Assembly: GCA_946007445.1 (NCBI GenBank)
Contig: CAMGAL010000003.1
Location: 1 to 28,076, forward strand
Direction: 5' to 3'
Source of the DNA: an uncultured Mediterranea sp.
GTDB taxonomy: Bacteria > Bacteroidota > Bacteroidia > Bacteroidales > Bacteroidaceae
DNA: 28,076 nt
The notes below the pieces were generated by a model. The model was not told where the DNA came from. It did no database searches and worked only from the letters and a program-made list of their open reading frames with translations. Both the position numbers and the translations under genes were made by a program. Below, piece after piece: positions 15,693 to 24,228 of this stretch (within the stretch, counting starts at the first letter, position 1; each line of letters starts with the position of its first letter).

Positions 15693-17828
15693 ATGGCAAC
15701 ATTACAAAACATTCGGTCCAAAGGACCTTTATTGGTGGTTGTAATTGGTTTGGCGCTGTTTGCTTTCATCGCAGGTGACATGTGGAAAGTGCTGCAGCCC
15801 CATCAATCGCAAGAGGTTGGCGAAGTCAACGGCGAAAGCCTTTCGGCCCAGGAGTACCAGAAAATGGTGGAAGAGTACAACGAAGTGGTGAAGTTCACCC
15901 GTGGCAACGCTGCACTGAGCGATGAGATGTCCAACCAGATCAAGGACGAAGCTTGGAGAAGCTACGTGAACAACAAACTGATTGAAAACGAAGCAGAGAA
16001 ATTGGGCCTGAAGGTGACGAAGGCCGAAATCCAGGCCATCATCGATGAGGGCAAGCACCCCTTGCTGCAGCAGACCCCGTTCCGTAACCCCCAGACGGGT
16101 GCCTTCGACAAGGATATGCTGAAGAAGTTCCTGGTAGAGTATGCCAAGATGAGCAATGCTCAGCTGCCTGCTGAGTATGCTGAATACTACAGCTCGATGT
16201 ATAAGTTCTGGGCTTTCCTGGAGAAGAACCTCACGCAGTCTCGCCTGCTGGAGAAGTATCAGGCACTGGTGTCCAAGTCCATCTTCTCGAATCCCGTGGA
16301 GGCCAAGGCTACTTTCGAGGGACGCAACGAGCAGACCGACCTGCTGATGGCTGCCATCCCTTACTCTTCGGTGCCCGATTCGCTGGTGTCGCTGAAGGAG
16401 TCTGACTTCAAGGCTGCCTACGACAAGAAGAAGGAGCAGTACCGTCAGTTCAACGAGACTCGCAACATCAAGTACATCGACGTACACGTGACAGCCAGCC
16501 AGGCCGACAAGGATGCCTTGCAGAAAGAGATGGAGGAGTACACCGCCCAGCTCGCTGAGGCTACCGGCGACTATGCCGCATTGGTTCGTTCTACCGGTTC
16601 GGATGTACCCTATGTCGATCTGTTCTACACCACCAAGTCGCTGCCCAACGATGTGGTAGCTCGCTTGGATTCCGTGGCCGTCGGACAGGAGTACGGTCCT
16701 TATTATAATGTGGCCGACAACACGATGAACTCCTTCAAGAAGGTGGCTGTGGCTGACATGCCCGACTCTATCCAGTATCGTCAGATTCAGGTGATGGCCG
16801 AGGATGCCGACAAGACCCGCCAGCTGGCCGACAGCATCTATGGAGCCATCAAGGGTGGTGCCAAGTTTGAGGACATTGCCAAGAAGTATGGTCAGACCGG
16901 TGAAGCAACCTGGTTGGCCTCGGCCCAGTATGAGGGTGCCCAGATTGACGGTGACAACCTGACCTACATCAATGCCATCCTGAATGGTGCCAAGAACGAA
17001 CTGACCAACCTCTCTCTGCCTCAGGCCAACATCATCCTGCAGGTGATGGACAAGAAGAACGTCGTGAAGAAATATAAGGTTGCTGTCGTGAAGCGCGAAG
17101 TACAGTTCAGCAAGGAGACCTATAGCAAGGCCTACAACGACTTCAGCCAGTTCATCTCTGCCAACAACACGCTGGCCAAGATGGAAGCTGCTGCCGAGGA
17201 TGCTGGTTACCAGCTGCTGGAGCGCAACGACCTCTACAGCACCGAGCACACCATCGGTGGTGTGCGTGGCACGAAGGAGGCTCTGCGTTGGGCATTCGGC
17301 GCTTCCAAGGGTGAAGTGTCCGGCCTCTATGAGTGCGGTGAGAGCGACCACATGATGGTGGTAGGTGTATCGGCCATCATCCCCGAAGGCTATCGTCCCA
17401 TCGCTCTCGTGCAGAACGAACTGCGCATGGAGCTGCTGCGCGACAAGAAGGCCGAGAAGATCATGGCCGACCTGAAGGGTGTCGCTACGATTGACCAGGT
17501 GAAGGCCATGGAGAATGCCGTCAGCGATTCGATCAAGCACGTTACCTTCAATGCTCCTGCCTATGTAGCTGCCCTGCGTAGCAGCGAACCCGTTGTCAGC
17601 GCCTACGCTTCAGTAGCCGAGACCGGCAAGGTCAGTGCTCCGCTGAAGGGTATCTCGGGTGTCTTGGTGCTGCAGCCCTATGCCAAGGAGAAGCAGAATG
17701 AGACCTTTGAGGATGAGAACGAGGAGAGCTCGCTGGCTGCCCGCTATGCACGCATGGCTACCCAGCAGATGCTGAACGACCTCTATCTGAAGGCCAATGT
17801 GAAGGATCAGCGTTATCTCTTCTTCTGA
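15693..17828 (+). CDS. ppiD: PpiD-type membrane-anchored periplasmic chaperone
   Basis: PpiD proteins sit at the Sec exit and help newly exported envelope proteins fold. The product has 711 residues. It opens MATLQNIRSKGPLLVVVIGLALFAFIAGD, a short cytoplasmic tail and one transmembrane anchor, followed by the SurA_N-like chaperone helices (VGEVNGESLSAQEYQKMVEEYNE, about 41-63). A parvulin-like region lies near residues 355-460 (YRQIQVMAED, GGAKFEDIAKKYGQ), with a second weaker one toward the C-terminus. The parvulin signature is degenerate, so isomerase activity may be weak or absent and a chaperone role is more likely. SecG and SecA also occur in this window, in keeping with the export theme. 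A terminator-like hairpin follows. Confidence 0.9.
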   Translation: MATLQNIRSKGPLLVVVIGLALFAFIAGDMWKVLQPHQSQEVGEVNGESLSAQEYQKMVEEYNEVVKFTRGNAALSDEMSNQIKDEAWRSYVNNKLIENEAEKLGLKVTKAEIQAIIDEGKHPLLQQTPFRNPQTGAFDKDMLKKFLVEYAKMSNAQLPAEYAEYYSSMYKFWAFLEKNLTQSRLLEKYQALVSKSIFSNPVEAKATFEGRNEQTDLLMAAIPYSSVPDSLVSLKESDFKAAYDKKKEQYRQFNETRNIKYIDVHVTASQADKDALQKEMEEYTAQLAEATGDYAALVRSTGSDVPYVDLFYTTKSLPNDVVARLDSVAVGQEYGPYYNVADNTMNSFKKVAVADMPDSIQYRQIQVMAEDADKTRQLADSIYGAIKGGAKFEDIAKKYGQTGEATWLASAQYEGAQIDGDNLTYINAILNGAKNELTNLSLPQANIILQVMDKKNVVKKYKVAVVKREVQFSKETYSKAYNDFSQFISANNTLAKMEAAAEDAGYQLLERNDLYSTEHTIGGVRGTKEALRWAFGASKGEVSGLYECGESDHMMVVGVSAIIPEGYRPIALVQNELRMELLRDKKAEKIMADLKGVATIDQVKAMENAVSDSIKHVTFNAPAYVAALRSSEPVVSAYASVAETGKVSAPLKGISGVLVLQPYAKEKQNETFEDENEESSLAARYARMATQQMLNDLYLKANVKDQRYLFF

Positions 17829-17866
17829 TTGGCTGAGAACGACTAACAACAGACAATAAACCATGC

Positions 17867-17905
17867 GGAGGATGCAGGTGGCTTCTTAAGCTCTGCATCC
17901 TCCGT
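17867..17905 (+). terminator. Hairpin between ppiD and rlmN
   Basis: CGGAGGATGCAG (17867-17878) pairs perfectly with CTGCATCCTCCG (17894-17905), 12 bp. A nested GCTT/AAGC (17882-17885 with 17889-17892) lies in the loop. Only a short, broken T-stretch follows (TCTGTTTC), so termination may be partial. It starts 38 bases after the ppiD stop codon and ends 11 bases before the rlmN ATG. Confidence 0.65.
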
Positions 17906-17916
17906 CTGTTTCACAG

Positions 17917-18984
17917 ATGATATCTATGCAGAAAACAATGCTGTTGGGACTCACGCTGGCCGACTTGCAGATGGTGGCCAGGACGTTGGGGATGCCCGCT
18001 TTTGCAGCCAAGCAGATTGCTTCCTGGCTCTACGACAAGAAGGTGAACTCGATAGACGAGATGAGCAACCTCTCACTGAAGCACCGGGAACTCTTGAAAG
18101 AAAAGTATGAAGTGGGTGCGGAGCCTCCGGTGGAAGCCATGCGCTCGGTCGATGGTACGGTGAAGTATCTCTATCGGGTAGGAGAGGGCCACTTTGTCGA
18201 AGCGGTCTATATCCCCGACGAGGATAGAGCCACCCTCTGTGTGTCGTCGCAGGTGGGGTGTAAGATGAATTGTCGGTTCTGCATGACCGGCAAGCAGGGG
18301 TTCAAGGCGCAGCTGACAGCGGGACAGATTCTCAACCAGATACACTCTTTGCCTGAGCGTGACAGACTCACCAATGTGGTGATGATGGGCATGGGCGAAC
18401 CGCTGGACAATGTGGACGAGGTGCTCAAGGCGTTGCAGATCATGACCGCTTCCTACGGTTATGCCTGGAGCCCGAAGCGGGTGACACTCTCGTCGGTGGG
18501 ATTGCGCAAAGGCCTGAAGCGCTTCATCGAAGAGAGTGATTGCCACCTGGCCATCAGTCTCCATTCGCCCGTGCCGGCCCAGCGTGCTGCGTTGTGGCCT
18601 GCCGAGCGTGCCTTCTCCATCCGCGAGGTGGTGGAGCTGTTGCGCGGTTACGACTGGAGCAAGCAGCGCCGCCTCTCCTTCGAATACATCGTCTTTCAGG
18701 GGGTGAACGACTCGCCGGCCTATGCCAAAGAGCTGCTGCGTTTGCTTCGCGGTCTGGATTGCCGTGTCAATCTGATTCGTTTCCATGCCATTCCCGGAGT
18801 CGATTTGCAAGGAGTGGATATGGAGGCCATGACCCGCCTTCGCGACTACCTGACCCAGCATGGACTCTTCACGACCATTCGTGCATCGCGTGGCGAAGAT
18901 ATTTTTGCCGCCTGCGGCATGTTGTCCACCGCCAAGCAGGAAGCTGAGCGTGCCGCTTCAACCGCTTGCCCGCAAGCCGATTAA
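17917..18984 (+). CDS. rlmN: 23S rRNA and tRNA (adenine-C2)-methyltransferase RlmN
   Basis: RlmN is a radical-SAM enzyme that methylates C2 of A2503 in 23S rRNA and A37 in some tRNAs, in the cytoplasm. The 355-residue protein has the cluster-binding Cys115-x3-Cys119-x2-Cys122 in VGCKMNCRFCMTGKQGF, the SAM-binding GMGEP (158-162) and the catalytic Cys333 in SRGEDIFAACGML. The N-terminal helical region (AKQIASWLYDKKVNSIDEMSNLSLKHRE) is also typical. ATG 17917 or 17926 could be the start; little depends on it. The C-terminal 15 residues are Ala-rich and probably disordered. It opens the run of genes that leads through pdxA and lptE to secG. Confidence 0.96.
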   Translation: MISMQKTMLLGLTLADLQMVARTLGMPAFAAKQIASWLYDKKVNSIDEMSNLSLKHRELLKEKYEVGAEPPVEAMRSVDGTVKYLYRVGEGHFVEAVYIPDEDRATLCVSSQVGCKMNCRFCMTGKQGFKAQLTAGQILNQIHSLPERDRLTNVVMMGMGEPLDNVDEVLKALQIMTASYGYAWSPKRVTLSSVGLRKGLKRFIEESDCHLAISLHSPVPAQRAALWPAERAFSIREVVELLRGYDWSKQRRLSFEYIVFQGVNDSPAYAKELLRLLRGLDCRVNLIRFHAIPGVDLQGVDMEAMTRLRDYLTQHGLFTTIRASRGEDIFAACGMLSTAKQEAERAASTACPQAD

Positions 18985-19028
18985 CGTATTTTATGCCCTC
19001 TTGTATGGATGACTAAGGGGATTATCCG

Positions 19029-19036
19029 TAACTTTG
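19029..19036 (+). promoter_or_regulatory. -7 box for the DUF4837 gene
   Basis: TAACTTTG fits TAnnTTTG exactly and is 29 bases before ATG 19066. A TTG at 19001-19003 is 25 bp upstream, a little far for a standard -33 element. Confidence 0.5.
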
Positions 19037-19065
19037 TAAAAACTATCTGATAACGTGCAGAACTT

Positions 19066-20043
19066 ATGAAACAGTATCTTCATCTCTTGGCCTTGATGTG
19101 TGTGGCCATGTGTTGTACAGCCTGTGGAGGCGGTAAGTCGAGTGGTCGTGCCTACGAGATTTTGGTGGTGATTGACCAAGGTGTGTGGGAACGTCCTGCC
19201 GGACGGGCACTATACGATGTGCTCGATAGCGACGTGCCCGGTCTGCCTCAGTCGGAACGTTCGTTCCGCATGATGTACACGGCTCCGTCCCATTTCGATT
19301 CTACCCTCAAGATGGTGCGCAACATCATCCTGGTGGACATCAATGCAGAGCGATTCACGCAGCCCAAGTTCAGTTCGGCCAAGGATGTCTATGTGAATCC
19401 CCAAGCCATCCTGACCATTCAGGCCCCCGATCCAGCCTCGTTACAGCAGTTTCTCACGGAGAGCAGGCAGACCATCATCGACTTCTTCACCAAGGCTGAG
19501 ATGAACCGTCAGATCGCCCTGCTGGAGAATGCCCACAGCGACGCCATCTCGATGCAGGTGCAGGCCATGTTCGGTTGCGATGTCTGGGTGTCGAGCGAAC
19601 TGACCTCTTCGAAGAAGGGAGAAGATTTCTTGTGGTATGGCACCAACACCGCTACCGGCGACCGCAACTTTGTCATCTACTCGTTCCCCTACCGCGACAA
19701 GAATACCTTCACCAAAGAGTACTTCGTCCAGAAGCGTGACTCGGTGATGAAGGCCAATATCCCCGGAGCACGGCCCGGTATGTATATGGCTACCGACTCG
19801 CTGATGAGCGATGTACGTGCCATCACCGTGCAGGGAGAGTATTGCCTGGAGGCGCGTGGCCTATGGCGGGTGAAGGGGGACTTCATGGGTGGCCCGTATG
19901 TGTCGCACATGCGTCTCGACAAGGAGCACCAACGCATCATCGTCGCAGAAATCTTTATCTACTCACCGGATAAGCTCAAGCGCAACCTGGTGCGCCAGAT
20001 GGAGGCCTCGCTCTATACGCTGCGCTTGCCGGGTAGTTTCTAA
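19066..20043 (+). CDS. DUF4837-family lipoprotein
   Basis: This encodes a 325-residue exported lipoprotein: the leader ends CTAC with Cys20 lipidated, followed by a GGGKSSGR linker. The mature protein opens with RAYEILVVIDQGVWERPAG and has a long alpha/beta body (RNIILVDINAERFTQPKF, DFLWYGTNTATGDRNFVIYSFPY, AITVQGEYCLEARGLWRVKGDFMGGPYVSH). This is the profile I know for the Bacteroidetes family DUF4837, whose function is not established. It probably sits at the outer or inner membrane facing the periplasm. It has a likely promoter of its own and lies 33 bases before pdxA. The neighbouring lptE, secG and ppiD make an envelope role plausible, but this is only context. Confidence 0.85.
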   Translation: MKQYLHLLALMCVAMCCTACGGGKSSGRAYEILVVIDQGVWERPAGRALYDVLDSDVPGLPQSERSFRMMYTAPSHFDSTLKMVRNIILVDINAERFTQPKFSSAKDVYVNPQAILTIQAPDPASLQQFLTESRQTIIDFFTKAEMNRQIALLENAHSDAISMQVQAMFGCDVWVSSELTSSKKGEDFLWYGTNTATGDRNFVIYSFPYRDKNTFTKEYFVQKRDSVMKANIPGARPGMYMATDSLMSDVRAITVQGEYCLEARGLWRVKGDFMGGPYVSHMRLDKEHQRIIVAEIFIYSPDKLKRNLVRQMEASLYTLRLPGSF

Positions 20044-20076
20044 GTTTTACTTCTAATTTAATCAAGCACATTTTCA

Positions 20077-21171
20077 ATGGAAAACAAGATAAGAGTCGGC
20101 ATCACACAAGGGGATGCCAATGGAGTCGGTTACGAGGTGATTCTGAAAGCTTTCTCCGACCCGGTCATGTTCGAGCTTTGCACGCCTATCGTGTATGGTT
20201 CGCCCAAGGTGGCGGCCTACCATCGCAAGGCCCTCAATCTGAATACAAACTTCAGCATCATCAATTCCGCTTCCGAGGCCGCCCCCGACCGCTTGAGTGT
20301 GGTCAACTGTAGCAACGATGAGGTGAAGGTAGAGTTTGCCAAGGAAGACCCCGAAGTGGGAAAGGCTGCGCTCGATGCGCTGGAGAAGGCCGTGCAGGAG
20401 TATCGCGACGGACTGATTGATGTCATTGTGACGGCTCCCATCAACAAGCACTCCATCCAGTCGGATCAGTTCCACTTCCCCGGTCACACCGAGTATATCG
20501 AGCAGAAACTCGGTGAGGGCAGCAAGGCGCTGATGATTCTGATGAAGGACGATTTCCGGGTGGCGTTGGTCACCGGTCACATCCCCGTGACGCAGATTTC
20601 TGCCACGATTACCAAGGAGCTGATTCAGGAGAAGATAGCCATCCTCCACCGCTCGCTCAAGCAGGACTTTGGCATCGGTGCACCACGCATTGCCGTGCTC
20701 TCTCTCAATCCTCATGCGGGTGACGAGGGCCTGCTCGGTACGGAGGAACAGGAGGTCATCACACCGGCCATCCGCGAGATGGTGGCCAAGGGAATACACT
20801 GCTTCGGCCCCTATCCGGCCGATGGCTTGATGGGCTCGGGCAACTACAACCGTTTCGACGGTATCCTGGCCATGTATCACGACCAGGGGCAGGCTCCCTT
20901 TAAGGCACTGGCCATGGACGAAGGAGTCAACTTCACGGCCGGTCTGCCTGTGGTGCGAACCTCACCGGCCCACGGCACGGCCTACGACATTGCCGGCAAG
21001 GGTGTAGCTTCCGAAAGCTCCTTCCGCCAGGCTATCTATGTAGCCATCGACGTGTTCCGCAACCGCCAGCGTGACAAGGCTTGCCGGGTCAATCCCCTGC
21101 GCAAGCAGTACTACGAGAAGCGCGACGATAGCGACAAGCTGAAGTTGGACGCTCCCGAAGATACGTTATAA
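20077..21171 (+). CDS. pdxA: 4-hydroxythreonine-4-phosphate dehydrogenase PdxA
   Basis: PdxA oxidises 4-phosphohydroxy-L-threonine with NAD(P)+, feeding the pyridoxal phosphate pathway with PdxJ. The 364-residue protein starts VGITQGDANGVGYEV, carries the substrate-binding FPGHTEY (His137, Thr138), and has the three metal ligands His168 (TGHIP), His213 (NPHAGDEG) and His268 (MYHDQGQAPFK), two residues later than in the E. coli enzyme. PVVRTSPAHGTAYDIAGKG completes the signature. The protein is about 35 residues longer than E. coli PdxA, with additions in the middle (about 60-90) and at the charged C-terminus. It lies 14 bases before the sigma-54 activator gene and is probably co-transcribed with it. 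Confidence 0.94.
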   Translation: MENKIRVGITQGDANGVGYEVILKAFSDPVMFELCTPIVYGSPKVAAYHRKALNLNTNFSIINSASEAAPDRLSVVNCSNDEVKVEFAKEDPEVGKAALDALEKAVQEYRDGLIDVIVTAPINKHSIQSDQFHFPGHTEYIEQKLGEGSKALMILMKDDFRVALVTGHIPVTQISATITKELIQEKIAILHRSLKQDFGIGAPRIAVLSLNPHAGDEGLLGTEEQEVITPAIREMVAKGIHCFGPYPADGLMGSGNYNRFDGILAMYHDQGQAPFKALAMDEGVNFTAGLPVVRTSPAHGTAYDIAGKGVASESSFRQAIYVAIDVFRNRQRDKACRVNPLRKQYYEKRDDSDKLKLDAPEDTL

Positions 21172-21185
21172 TAGAATCTACTCGT

Positions 21186-22442
21186 ATGACCAAGGCAGAG
21201 ATACAGCAAATCAAGTTGCGCTTCGGCATCATCGGCAATCATGAAGGTCTGTCGAGGGCCATTGATATTGCCATCCAGGTGGCTCCTACCGACCTGTCGG
21301 TGCTCATCACCGGCGAGAGCGGTGTGGGTAAGGAGAGCTTCCCTCAAATCATCCACCAGTACAGCCGGCGCAAGCATGGACAGTATATCGCCGTGAACTG
21401 TGGTGCCATTCCCGAGGGAACCATCGATTCTGAACTGTTTGGCCATGAGAAAGGTGCCTTCACCGGTGCCATCAGCGAGCGTAAGGGCTATTTTGGCGAG
21501 GCCAATGGCGGCACCATCTTTCTCGATGAGGTGGGAGAGTTGCCTTTGCCTACGCAGGCCCGTCTGCTCCGAGTGCTGGAGAGCGGTGAGTTCATCAAGG
21601 TAGGCTCCTCCAAGGTGGAGAAGACCGATGTACGCATCGTGGCCGCCACCAATGTGAATCTCACCCAAGCCATTGCCGAGGGACGTTTCCGCGAAGACCT
21701 CTACTACCGTCTCAACACCATTCCGATACACATGCCGCCGCAGAGCGAGCGCGTCGAAGATGCCGAGCAGGTGTTCCGCAAGTTCGCTTCCGACTTTGCC
21801 GAGAAGTATCGGATGCCGGCTATCCAGCTCACCGACGATGCCAAGCAAGCGCTGCTGGAGTACAGCTGGCCGGGCAATGTGCGTCAGCTGAAGAACATCA
21901 CGGAGCAGATCTCCATCATCGAGACCAACCGCGACATTACGGCTGCCATCTTGCGCAGTTACCTGCCTGAACATGCCAATCCCCGCCGTCTGCCCACTCT
22001 GTGGGGCAGTAAGGAGCACGACAAGAGTTTCGAGAGTGAGCGGGAGATTCTCTATCAGGTCCTGTTCGATATGCGCAAGGACGTCACCGAACTCAAGAAG
22101 TTGGTGCATGACATCATGTCTGAACGGGTCTCTACCGGTCACCCGGTGAACCCTACCCCCATCTATGCCGACGAAGCCGACTTGGTGTCGCCCGTTATCT
22201 CGGATGTCCCCACGCTGTTGCATACACCGGCATCTTCCACGCCCCTGCATAAGAAGGAGCACCCTGAGATACAGGACACGGAGGAGTATGTCGAGGAGAC
22301 CCTCTCGATTGATGTGGCCGAAAAGGAACTCATTCGCAAGGCGCTGGAGAAGCATCATGGCAAGCGCAAGCTGGCCGCCAAAGACCTGAATATCTCCGAA
22401 AGGACATTGTATCGTAAAATCAAAGAATATGGATTGGATTAA
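21186..22442 (+). CDS. Sigma-54-dependent transcriptional activator without a receiver domain
   Basis: This is a bacterial enhancer-binding protein that remodels sigma-54 RNA polymerase using ATP. The 418 residues start almost directly with the AAA+ domain: Walker A GESGVGKE (43-50), the sigma-54-contacting loop GAFTGA (90-95), Walker B GGTIFLDEVGEL (108-119), VRIVAATN and FREDLYYRLN. A low-complexity acidic linker (about 300-375) leads to a Fis-type helix-turn-helix at the end (LIRKALEKHHGKRKLAAKDLNISERTLYRKIKEYGL). No N-terminal response-regulator or GAF domain is present, so activity must be set by level, partner proteins or the linker. Its targets are unknown. Its last 14 bases overlap the start of lptE, implying coupled translation. 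Confidence 0.93.
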   Translation: MTKAEIQQIKLRFGIIGNHEGLSRAIDIAIQVAPTDLSVLITGESGVGKESFPQIIHQYSRRKHGQYIAVNCGAIPEGTIDSELFGHEKGAFTGAISERKGYFGEANGGTIFLDEVGELPLPTQARLLRVLESGEFIKVGSSKVEKTDVRIVAATNVNLTQAIAEGRFREDLYYRLNTIPIHMPPQSERVEDAEQVFRKFASDFAEKYRMPAIQLTDDAKQALLEYSWPGNVRQLKNITEQISIIETNRDITAAILRSYLPEHANPRRLPTLWGSKEHDKSFESEREILYQVLFDMRKDVTELKKLVHDIMSERVSTGHPVNPTPIYADEADLVSPVISDVPTLLHTPASSTPLHKKEHPEIQDTEEYVEETLSIDVAEKELIRKALEKHHGKRKLAAKDLNISERTLYRKIKEYGLD

Positions 22443-22953
22443 GAAGAGTGGGCTGTGGCTCCTTCCCTGGGTGTGCTGTCTGGCCCTCTGGGGTTGCCGG
22501 GTTTCGATAGGGTTGGCCCCCATCAGCTCGATTGACTATACCAAGGTGAAGACCATTTCGCTGGTCGATTTCCCCAACCAGGCGGAGTATGTGTATGCCC
22601 CGTTGGCTACGGAGTTCAACCAGAAGCTTCGTGATATGTTCATCCAGCAGACCCGTCTGCAGATGGTCAATGCCAACGGCGATGTGCACATCGAGGGAGA
22701 AATCACCGGTTATAACCAATACCACGAGTCGGAGACGGGCGATGGCAATTCGTCGAAGGTGAAGCTCACGGTCACCATCAACGTGCGCTACACCAACAAT
22801 ACCAATCATGAGGAGGACTTCGAACAGCAGTTCTCCGCGTTCCGTATGTACGACTCCACCCAGTTGCTGACCGAAGTGCAGGACCAGTTGATTGGTGAGA
22901 TGGTGAAAGACCTCACCGAGCAGGTGTTCAATGCCACCGTAGCCAACTGGTAA
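22429..22953 (+). CDS. lptE: LPS assembly lipoprotein LptE
   Basis: LptE is the outer-membrane lipoprotein that plugs and helps fold LptD in lipopolysaccharide insertion. The 174-residue product has a hydrophobic leader with lipobox LWGC (Cys23), then YTKVKTISLVDFPNQAEYVYAPLATEFNQKLRDMFIQQT, a two-helix/four-strand domain as in Bacteroidetes LptE. A later VHIEGEITGYNQYHES segment and a final amphipathic helix (QDQLIGEMVKDLTEQVFNATVANW) also match. The start overlaps the end of the activator gene by 14 bases in another frame. No other gene in the window encodes LptD. Identification rests on overall pattern and context because the family is weakly conserved. Confidence 0.86.
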   Translation: MDWIKKSGLWLLPWVCCLALWGCRVSIGLAPISSIDYTKVKTISLVDFPNQAEYVYAPLATEFNQKLRDMFIQQTRLQMVNANGDVHIEGEITGYNQYHESETGDGNSSKVKLTVTINVRYTNNTNHEEDFEQQFSAFRMYDSTQLLTEVQDQLIGEMVKDLTEQVFNATVANW

Positions 22954-22988
22954 TCCTCCGCATAGCCACCACGTCCCCCCAGTAAGCC

Positions 22989-23741
22989 ATGACCTCCGCC
23001 CTTCTGCAATCTTGGATTCAGCACCCCGAGCAGCTCGACCGCGAAACGCTCTATGCCCTGCGTATGCAGTTGCAGCGCTATCCCTATTGCCAGACGCTTC
23101 GTCTGCTCTACCTGAAGAATCTCTACCTGCTGCATGACGACACCTTCGGGGCGGAGTTGCGTAATTCTGTCCTCTACGTCACCGACCGCCGGGCGCTCTT
23201 TTATCTCATCGAGGGCGAACGCTACCGCTTGCAGCCACAACTGGCACCTGCAGCCGAGGGGTTGGCCGAGGAGGAACCCGGTGTGGACCGCACGCTCTCT
23301 TTGATAGATGCCTTCCTGGCCTCTGTGCCCGACGAGCAGCCGATGCCTGATACCCATCCGCTCACCTACACGGGCGACTATACCGCCTTCCTGCTGGACG
23401 AGGTGCCCGATGCGGTCGAAGCTCCCCCCTTGCGTGGGCAGGCCTTGATTGACGGATTCATCAGCCAGTCGGTGCCTGATGAGCAGAAAAGCGGACAACC
23501 CTCCGTGGCCCCCTCCATGGAGCCACAGATGGCTGCCGACGCCCTCCCGATGGACGAAAACGGGGAGGATGAGGGCTTCTTTACCGAAACTCTGGCCAAA
23601 ATCTATATAAAACAGCACAGATATGAGAAAGCGCTTGCAATAATCCGCAAATTAAGTTTGAATTATCCAAAAAAAAACGCTTACTTTGCAGACCAAATCC
23701 GGTTCTTGGAGAAATTGATTATTAACGCTAAATCAAAATAA
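22989..23741 (+). CDS. TPR-tailed protein of unknown function
   Basis: This encodes a 250-residue protein without a signal peptide, probably cytoplasmic. The N-terminal part (LLQSWIQHPEQLDRETLYALRMQLQRYPYCQTLRLLYLKNLYLLHDDTFG) looks like a helical domain. The middle (about 90-195) is acidic, proline-rich and probably disordered. The end is one clear tetratricopeptide unit (LAKIYIKQHRYEKALAIIRKLSLNYPKKNAYFADQIRFLEKLI). I do not recognise a named family. It sits between lptE (35 bases upstream) and secG (7 bases downstream), so it may help in export or LPS transport, but that is inference from position. The last 100 bases are AT-rich and contain a promoter-like pair for secG. Confidence 0.8.
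   Translation: MTSALLQSWIQHPEQLDRETLYALRMQLQRYPYCQTLRLLYLKNLYLLHDDTFGAELRNSVLYVTDRRALFYLIEGERYRLQPQLAPAAEGLAEEEPGVDRTLSLIDAFLASVPDEQPMPDTHPLTYTGDYTAFLLDEVPDAVEAPPLRGQALIDGFISQSVPDEQKSGQPSVAPSMEPQMAADALPMDENGEDEGFFTETLAKIYIKQHRYEKALAIIRKLSLNYPKKNAYFADQIRFLEKLIINAKSK
23657..23688 (+). promoter_or_regulatory. Promoter for secG inside the upstream gene
   Basis: TTTG (23657-23660), a 20-bp A-rich spacer and TTACTTTG (23681-23688, one mismatch to TAnnTTTG) lie within the last 100 bases of the TPR-tailed gene. The secG ATG is 60 bases further on. The spacing fits the Bacteroides pattern well. Confidence 0.55.
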
Positions 23742-23748
23742 TAAAAAA

Positions 23749-24111
23749 ATGTACTTATTCTTAGTTATTGTAATGCTGATTGTGTCAGTGCTGATGTGCC
23801 TGATTGTGTTGATTCAGAATTCTAAAGGAGGTGGTTTGGCATCCGGCTTTGCCTCTTCCAATCAGATTATGGGTGTACGCAAGACCACTGACTTCTTGGA
23901 GAAGGCCACTTGGACGCTGGCTGCAGCCATGGTGGTAGTCAGTGTGATTTCTGCCTACACACTGCCCCGTACCCTGCAGGAGGGTGGCAGCATCATCATG
24001 GAGCAGGCCCAGCAGGAAGAGAAGACCAATCCCTATACACTGCCTCAGGGCACCGACGCTCTCCCCACGGAAGCTCCGGCTGCGGCAGCTCAGGATTCGT
24101 CTGCCAATTGA
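23749..24111 (+). CDS. secG: Preprotein translocase subunit SecG
   Basis: SecG is the small membrane partner of SecY/SecE that raises translocation efficiency. The 120-residue protein has two transmembrane helices (about 2-22 and 54-74) joined by the family loop IQNSKGGGLASGFASSNQIMGVRKTTDFLEK, with the KGGGL signature. A C-terminal Gln/Ala/Pro-rich tail of roughly 40 residues is probably disordered. The start at 23749 is right at the first membrane helix, as usual for SecG. It ends the + strand run that began with rlmN and is followed by a strong terminator. SecA is encoded at the far left of the window. Confidence 0.95.
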   Translation: MYLFLVIVMLIVSVLMCLIVLIQNSKGGGLASGFASSNQIMGVRKTTDFLEKATWTLAAAMVVVSVISAYTLPRTLQEGGSIIMEQAQQEEKTNPYTLPQGTDALPTEAPAAAAQDSSAN

Positions 24112-24146
24112 TGTTCACGGACACACTGAGATTTCATCCCAATTAT

Positions 24147-24197
24147 CAGGCGGAATTGTAGCATGCGTTGCGGGCAATTCCGCCTGTTCTTGTTTTT
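24147..24197 (+). terminator. Intrinsic terminator after secG
   Basis: CAGGCGGAATTG (24147-24158) pairs perfectly with CAATTCCGCCTG (24175-24186), and the T-rich TTCTTGTTTTT (24187-24197) follows. It starts 35 bases after the secG stop codon. Confidence 0.85.
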
Positions 24198-24228
24198 GCT
24201 CATGTCAAATCCTTAACAAACAAGCTAT

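Noticed and set aside
15729..17540. A 603-codon minus-strand frame opposite ppiD.
   Set aside because: It is rich in Leu/Val/His/Gln as expected for antisense of a helical gene, and the plus strand encodes an anchored PpiD.
21111..22523. A 470-codon minus-strand frame opposite the sigma-54 activator.
   Set aside because: The plus strand carries complete Walker A, GAFTGA, Walker B and Fis motifs; the antisense product has none.
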